Source: an uncultured bacterium (GTDB lineage Bacteria > Chloroflexota > Anaerolineae > JACIWP01). Taken from it: DNA of 19,228 nucleotides. Shown here piece after piece: positions 16,022-19,228 of the stretch; position 1 is the first letter of the stretch; every line of letters starts with the position of its first letter. The translations under genes were made by a program, and so were the position numbers. The notes beneath the pieces were generated by a model that did not search any database, was not told the origin of the DNA, and saw only the letters and a program-made list of their open reading frames with translations. Where the stretch lies: positions 1-19,228 of the forward strand of contig CAIQJD010000872.1 of NCBI GenBank assembly GCA_903872005.1, written 5' to 3'.

Positions 16022-16335
16022 TGTCATGCCTCCTTAGGCGCCCTCGCGCCCGATCGCGGCGCGTTTCTGCGTGCGATCACAGACAGATCATAGTACCGGC
16101 CTGCGAAAAATGGGCGCGCCGGCAGACGCGCCGGACGCGCGCACAATAGCCTACTCACAGGACGCCTGAAGCGCGCCAAATGGCCTGTGTGACGCGGCTG
16201 CCGATCTCGACCGGCGGGCGCGCCATTCGGCGCGCGCCGAATGGCGCGCCGAACGTGCGCCATTCGACCCTACCAGGCTGATGTCCGTCATGCTATCCTG
16301 TGCAGGAGTAATGATTCGATTGCGGGAGAGTGAAT
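16022..16335. promoter_or_regulatory. Divergent control region of the metal island
   Basis: This gene-free stretch of 314 bases separates the leftward PepSY-like operon from the rightward DUF2318 operon. It is dominated by repeated GGCGCGCC/GCGCCATTCG-type sequence: a perfect palindrome at 16217-16250, a third half-site copy at 16257-16266, a degenerate copy near 16171-16183 (GCGCGCCAAATGG) and a CGCGCCGG direct repeat near 16116-16134. A possible extended -10 (TGCTATCCT, 16291-16299) lies 36 bases before the rightward start codon; I see no convincing -35 for it. For the leftward gene, TACTAT near 16091-16096 on the minus strand is the only -10-like box I noticed. Confidence 0.5.
16217..16250. 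repeat. Perfect 34-bp palindrome with an additional half-site downstream
   Basis: Bases 16217-16250 are identical to their own reverse complement, with no central loop: GGCGCGCCATTCGGCGC followed by its complement. The decamer GCGCCATTCG occurs at 16220-16229, inverted at 16238-16247, and again direct at 16257-16266. Location in a divergent promoter region suggests a regulator binding site. A role as terminator is unlikely since no T-run follows on either strand. Confidence 0.75.
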
Positions 16336-16983
16336 ATGTCGCACAAAGCGAAGAAGACAGATCAACGGTTGGCCGCGCACGCCAGCCCAACCGCTTCCGG
16401 CAAGGGGCGCCCCAAGCTGCCTTTGTCCGCCTTGCTCGTCGCAGGAGCTTTCATTGTGATTGCGGCCGTGGTCGCGCTGGTTTTTTCGGCCGGCCGGTCG
16501 CCGGCGTCCACGGCGATCGCCAGCGGCAGCGCGGCGCCAACCATCACCCAGGCCGCGGTGAAGCCGACCCAATCAGCTCCGACGCAAGCGGCGAGTGTGC
16601 AACAGGAGCCGGCGCAAGACAAGATTGCGGTGAAAGCGCAGGATGGCGCTGTCAAGCTGGCGCTCGCGGACGTATCGGACGGCAAGGCGCATTTCTATAC
16701 CTATGAGGGCGCCGGCAAAACCATCGCCTTCTTCGTGCTCAAGGGCGCGGACGGCGTCATCCGCGCCGCCTTCGACGCCTGTGATGTCTGTTTCCCGGCC
16801 AAGAAGGGCTACCATCAGGAGGGCGATGTGATGGTCTGCAACAATTGCGGCAACCGCTTCCCCTCGGTGAAGATCAATGTCGAGACGGGTGGCTGCAATC
16901 CTGCGCCTCTGGCCGACCAGACCGCTGGCACCGAACTGACGATTCAGGTCGCCCGACTGGAAGCCGGCGCCAAATACTTCTAG
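16336..16983 (+). CDS. DUF2318 family membrane-anchored Cys-rich protein
   Basis: A 215-residue protein: a basic N-terminus (to about residue 30), one membrane helix (about 31-52, LSALLVAGAFIVIAAVVALV), a long Pro/Thr/Ala/Gln-rich linker (about 55-95), and a C-terminal DUF2318 domain with C149-D-V-C152, C168-N-N-C171-G and C187. The cysteine pairs resemble a metal- or FeS-binding site facing outwards. DUF2318 domains are found with metal permeases and copper or iron uptake/efflux genes, but no reaction is established. I start at the ATG at 16336 with GGGAG seven bases before it; a GTG two codons earlier overlaps that ribosome site. First gene of the rightward operon; the next gene begins 25 bases later. 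Confidence 0.85.
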   Translation: MSHKAKKTDQRLAAHASPTASGKGRPKLPLSALLVAGAFIVIAAVVALVFSAGRSPASTAIASGSAAPTITQAAVKPTQSAPTQAASVQQEPAQDKIAVKAQDGAVKLALADVSDGKAHFYTYEGAGKTIAFFVLKGADGVIRAAFDACDVCFPAKKGYHQEGDVMVCNNCGNRFPSVKINVETGGCNPAPLADQTAGTELTIQVARLEAGAKYF

Positions 16984-17008
16984 ATTCGTTTCAGCACACG
17001 GAGGCTAT

Positions 17009-17512
17009 ATGACTACTCGGAAAGTTACACGGATGATTTCTTCGGTCGCGATGGTGAGTCTGTTGATCGGCCTGTTCGCTTTCGTCCTGCCTGCGCCATC
17101 TCTGGCGGCCGGCCAGCCGCTCTTCACGGGCAATGTGGGCTTTCTCGCCGGCGGAGTTGTGTATCGAGCAGGGTTCAACGTGAAAGTGCTGGACGCGCAG
17201 CATACGGCTCAGGGGTGGTACTCGTCTCGGGATGCCAACGGTGACTGGTTCACGGTAAATGTGACCTGCGCGCACATCATGGCGAATGAAGTGCACTTTC
17301 ATGGTCTCATCACCTCTGCCAGCGATCCGAGCCTGGTGGGCCAGACATTTCATGGCGTGCTGCAAGATAACGGAACTGCTGCCCGTAGCGGCGACAAGAT
17401 TTGGGCCGCTATCGAGGCGACACACACCTGCGAGCATAATAGTGGGACGATGACGATGCCGGCCGGCGGCCCCCACGATGTGATCAGCGGCAATTTCCAG
17501 ATCATCGCATAA
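17009..17512 (+). CDS. Secreted protein of unknown function with His/Cys/Met motifs
   Basis: A 167-residue protein with a clear Sec signal peptide: basic start MTTRKVTR, hydrophobic core at about 10-27, and a likely cleavage after SLA near residue 33. The mature part is beta-rich and hydrophilic, resembling a small lipocalin- or jelly-roll-like sandwich by strand pattern only. Notable are a TCAHIMANEVHFHG segment (about 90-103) and a THTCEHNSGTMTM segment (about 139-151). Each has one Cys, and together they have five His and three Met; the two Cys may form a disulfide or a metal site. GGAGG lies five bases before the ATG. It sits 25 bases after the DUF2318 gene and 14 bases before the CopZ-like gene, so the three are probably one operon. 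I do not recognise the family; an extracellular metal-binding role is a guess from composition and context. Confidence 0.75.
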   Translation: MTTRKVTRMISSVAMVSLLIGLFAFVLPAPSLAAGQPLFTGNVGFLAGGVVYRAGFNVKVLDAQHTAQGWYSSRDANGDWFTVNVTCAHIMANEVHFHGLITSASDPSLVGQTFHGVLQDNGTAARSGDKIWAAIEATHTCEHNSGTMTMPAGGPHDVISGNFQIIA

Positions 17513-17526
17513 AGAGGAGACGATAC

Positions 17527-17739
17527 ATGGCTATCACGAAGGTTGCGCTGAAGGTTACCGGTATGCACTGTCAGTCGTGCGCCCAGCGCACGGAGAGGGC
17601 GCTGAAGAAGGTCAAGGGAGTGGTCGGCGTTACGGTCAACCTCCCGCAGGATCAGGTCGTCGTGGAGCACGAACCGGGCGTCTCCACCGAGGATCTCAAG
17701 CAGGCCGTGCGCGCCATCGGTTTTCAGACGCCGGCATAA
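17527..17739 (+). CDS. copZ: CopZ-like heavy-metal-associated (HMA) domain protein
   Basis: A 70-residue single-domain protein of the HMA/CopZ fold. The metal-binding loop GMHCQSC (residues 12-18, ligands C15 and C18) follows the first strand, and the rest (RTERALKKVKGVVGVTVNL, then the AIGF end) fits the ferredoxin-like fold. The length is the usual one for cytoplasmic Cu(I) chaperones. His after Met in the loop (MHC rather than MTC) is typical of bacterial copper chaperones. GAGGAGA precedes the ATG. It lies 90 bases upstream of a CopA-type ATPase, its expected delivery partner. Confidence 0.92.
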   Translation: MAITKVALKVTGMHCQSCAQRTERALKKVKGVVGVTVNLPQDQVVVEHEPGVSTEDLKQAVRAIGFQTPA

Positions 17740-17759
17740 GCGGTACTGACCAAAAAACA

Positions 17760-17797
17760 AGTCCAGGGCGCCAGGTTTTGCCCTAGCGCCTTGGACT
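17760..17797 (+). other. Intercistronic hairpin between copZ-like and copA-like genes
   Basis: Arms 17760-17771 (AGTCCAGGGCGC) and 17786-17797 (GCGCCTTGGACT) pair over 12 positions with one G-T wobble; the 14-base loop can pair further (AGG with CCT). On the plus strand no T-run follows, so it is more likely an RNA-stability or processing element than a terminator. On the minus strand the stem is followed by TTGTTTTTT, but no minus gene ends here. Confidence 0.6.
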
Positions 17798-17829
17798 CGC
17801 GATAGCAGTTAGAGGAGTTATACCCTACT

Positions 17830-19228
17830 ATGAAGCAAGCTCTCACCCTGAGAATCAGCGGGATGCACTGCGGATCGTGCGAACAACTCATACGCGAGGA
17901 TCTCTCCGAATTGCCGGGCATCTCTGACCTGCACATCAGCAGCGCAGACGGCAACGGAGCCTTGATCTATGAGCCGGCGCTGATCGCGCCGAAACGCATC
18001 GTCGAGGCGATTGTGAACGACGGCTATCAGGCCGAGATCATCAGCGATATCGCCATTCCTGCGCCGGCCGAGCCGGTTCTGGTCCAACGCCAGATTGTGC
18101 CGGCTGGCGAGCCGCTGCGCGTGATTCTGGCCTCCCGCATCGAGGCCGAAGGCCAGGTGTTGCAGGACGTCGTCGGCGAGCCCTACTTTGCCGGCAAGAT
18201 CACGCAAGATCGCTCAGTCAACCTGGCGCTGCCAGAGGGGCCGGCCGAGCAACAGCGCAGTGTGGAGCGGATGCTCGACGCTGTGGGCATGACCCGGCTG
18301 TTCGATGCGTTATGGAGCAACGGGCACAACGGCAGCAACGGACATGGGAACGCAGCGGCCAGCGCGGCGACTGCCATGCCCCAACCGGCTACTTGCCCGA
18401 TCGCGCCGGCCGTCCAGCAGAAGGCTGCGGGAGACGCCAACGCGCGCGTCGCCATTTCGCTCTACGGAATGCACTGCGCCTCCTGCGCGGCGATCATCGA
18501 GCGCGCCCTGCGCAAGGTCGCCGGCGTCAAGCAGGCCAATGTCAACTTCGCCGCCGAGAAAGCGACCGTGCTCTATGATGGGCGGGTCACGACCGAAGCG
18601 GCCCTGGTTGACGCGGTGACCCGGGCCGGCTATAAAGCCTCGGTCATCAACGCGGCCGACAGCGAGTTCGACAGCCGCAAGCGGCAAGAAGAGATCACGA
18701 CCATGCGGACGAAGTTCCTCGTCAGTCTGGTCCTCAGCCTGCCGATGCTCTATTTCATGCTACTCGATTTCTTCGCCTGGTTGCCTGGCGCAAAACTGCT
18801 GCCGCCGTACTTCGGTCTGGTCTCGCTGCTCCTGGCGACGCCGATCCAGTTCATCATCGGCGCCGGCTTCTATCGCGGCATGTGGTCCAGCCTGCGTATG
18901 AAGACCTTCAACATGGACTCGCTGATCGCCATCGGGACCTCGACGGCATATATCTACAGTCTGGTGAATTTCATCAACCACGTCGTGACAGCGCGCACCC
19001 CCTTCGGCGTCGGCGGAGCCAAGATCGCCGACCTATACTTTGAGACTGCCGCCTTCCTGATCACCTTCGTCATCCTGGGCAAGTGGCTCGAGGCCAAAGC
19101 GAAGGGCCGCACATCGGATGCGATCAAGAAGCTGATGGGGTTGCAGTCCAAGACGGCGCGCGTTATCCGCGACGGACAAACGCTGGATATCGCTATTGAC
19201 GATGTCGTGGCCGGCGACACCGTGCTGG
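17830..19228 (+). CDS. copA: Copper-type P1B ATPase (CopA-like), N-terminal part with two HMA domains and an inserted domain; runs off window end
   Basis: An open frame of 466 codons from an ATG at 17830 to the window end; AGAGGAG lies 13 bases before it. HMA1 (about residues 4-70) carries GMHCGSC with C14 and C17. HMA2 (about 207-275) carries GMHCASC with C216 and C219. Between them, residues about 76-160 form a further alpha/beta segment (VPAGEPLRVILASRIEAEGQ, ending SVERMLDAVGMTRLFDALW) that is not an HMA domain, followed by a SNGHNGSNGHGN linker. Four membrane helices follow, at about 295-315, 325-345, 372-392 and 411-430, the last including FLITFVILGKWLEAKAKGRT, and then the start of the actuator domain. 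The CPC, DKTGT and GDG motifs lie beyond the window. Expected function: ATP-driven Cu(I) export, fed by the CopZ-like protein. This pump is probably the surviving one, since the CPH-type pump on the other arm is decayed. Confidence 0.9.
   Translation, partial: MKQALTLRISGMHCGSCEQLIREDLSELPGISDLHISSADGNGALIYEPALIAPKRIVEAIVNDGYQAEIISDIAIPAPAEPVLVQRQIVPAGEPLRVILASRIEAEGQVLQDVVGEPYFAGKITQDRSVNLALPEGPAEQQRSVERMLDAVGMTRLFDALWSNGHNGSNGHGNAAASAATAMPQPATCPIAPAVQQKAAGDANARVAISLYGMHCASCAAIIERALRKVAGVKQANVNFAAEKATVLYDGRVTTEAALVDAVTRAGYKASVINAADSEFDSRKRQEEITTMRTKFLVSLVLSLPMLYFMLLDFFAWLPGAKLLPPYFGLVSLLLATPIQFIIGAGFYRGMWSSLRMKTFNMDSLIAIGTSTAYIYSLVNFINHVVTARTPFGVGGAKIADLYFETAAFLITFVILGKWLEAKAKGRTSDAIKKLMGLQSKTARVIRDGQTLDIAIDDVVAGDTVL

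Noticed and set aside
16217..16250. 34-bp palindrome as a transcription terminator
   Set aside because: It has no loop and no T-run on either side and lies between divergent start codons, so a control site is more likely.

Overview
The window is high-GC bacterial DNA with closely spaced genes, good Shine-Dalgarno sites and sigma70-like promoters. GCCGGC is extremely frequent. The gene families (Sporomusa-type Nfn-like module, UxaE-like epimerase, secreted Met-rich PepSY/SHOCT copper genes, DUF2318) would fit an anaerobic or facultative member of the Chloroflexota (Anaerolineae-like). That placement is an inference from family content, with no marker gene in the window to confirm it.

Layout: (1) 1-336, the start of a membrane protein on the minus strand, behind a near-consensus promoter overlapped by a large inverted repeat. 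(2) 549-1250, a YgjP/DUF45 metallopeptidase-like protein. (3) 1364-6523, a sugar-acid or secondary-metabolite group: an FAD-dependent oxidoreductase with a C-terminal discoidin-like domain (minus), a divergently transcribed UxaE-family epimerase, and an amidohydrolase/deacetylase with its own promoter. (4) 6569-11113, a self-contained operon with a near-perfect promoter, a leader terminator-like hairpin, three overlapping or adjacent genes (NuoE-like, NuoF-like, and a NuoG-N/GltD/ferredoxin fusion) and a strong terminator. No hydrogenase or formate dehydrogenase catalytic subunit is present. The architecture matches the Sporomusa-type electron-bifurcating transhydrogenase (StnABC), which would connect NADH, NADPH and ferredoxin pools. 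(5) 11131-13320, a two-component system on the minus strand (Cache/HAMP/HisKA_3 kinase and NarL/LuxR-type regulator) with its own promoter.

(6) 13358-19228, a metal (probably copper) homeostasis island around a divergent control region (16022-16335) that holds a perfect 34-bp palindrome. The leftward arm encodes a Met-rich membrane-anchored PepSY-like protein, a SHOCT protein, and then two decayed genes: a SAM methyltransferase lacking its SAM-binding motif I, joined to a CopB-type (CPH) P-type ATPase that has lost its N-terminal part and both the DKTGTLT and GDGxND motifs. The rightward arm is intact as far as it can be seen: DUF2318 protein, secreted unknown protein, CopZ-like HMA protein, an intercistronic hairpin, and a CopA-type ATPase with two HMA domains separated by an unusual domain. 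It runs off the window end.

The best candidates for something undescribed are the Stn-like operon with its leader attenuator, the half-decayed copper island in which each lesion hits a catalytic motif, the 34-bp palindromic control site, and the extra domain between the HMA modules of CopA.
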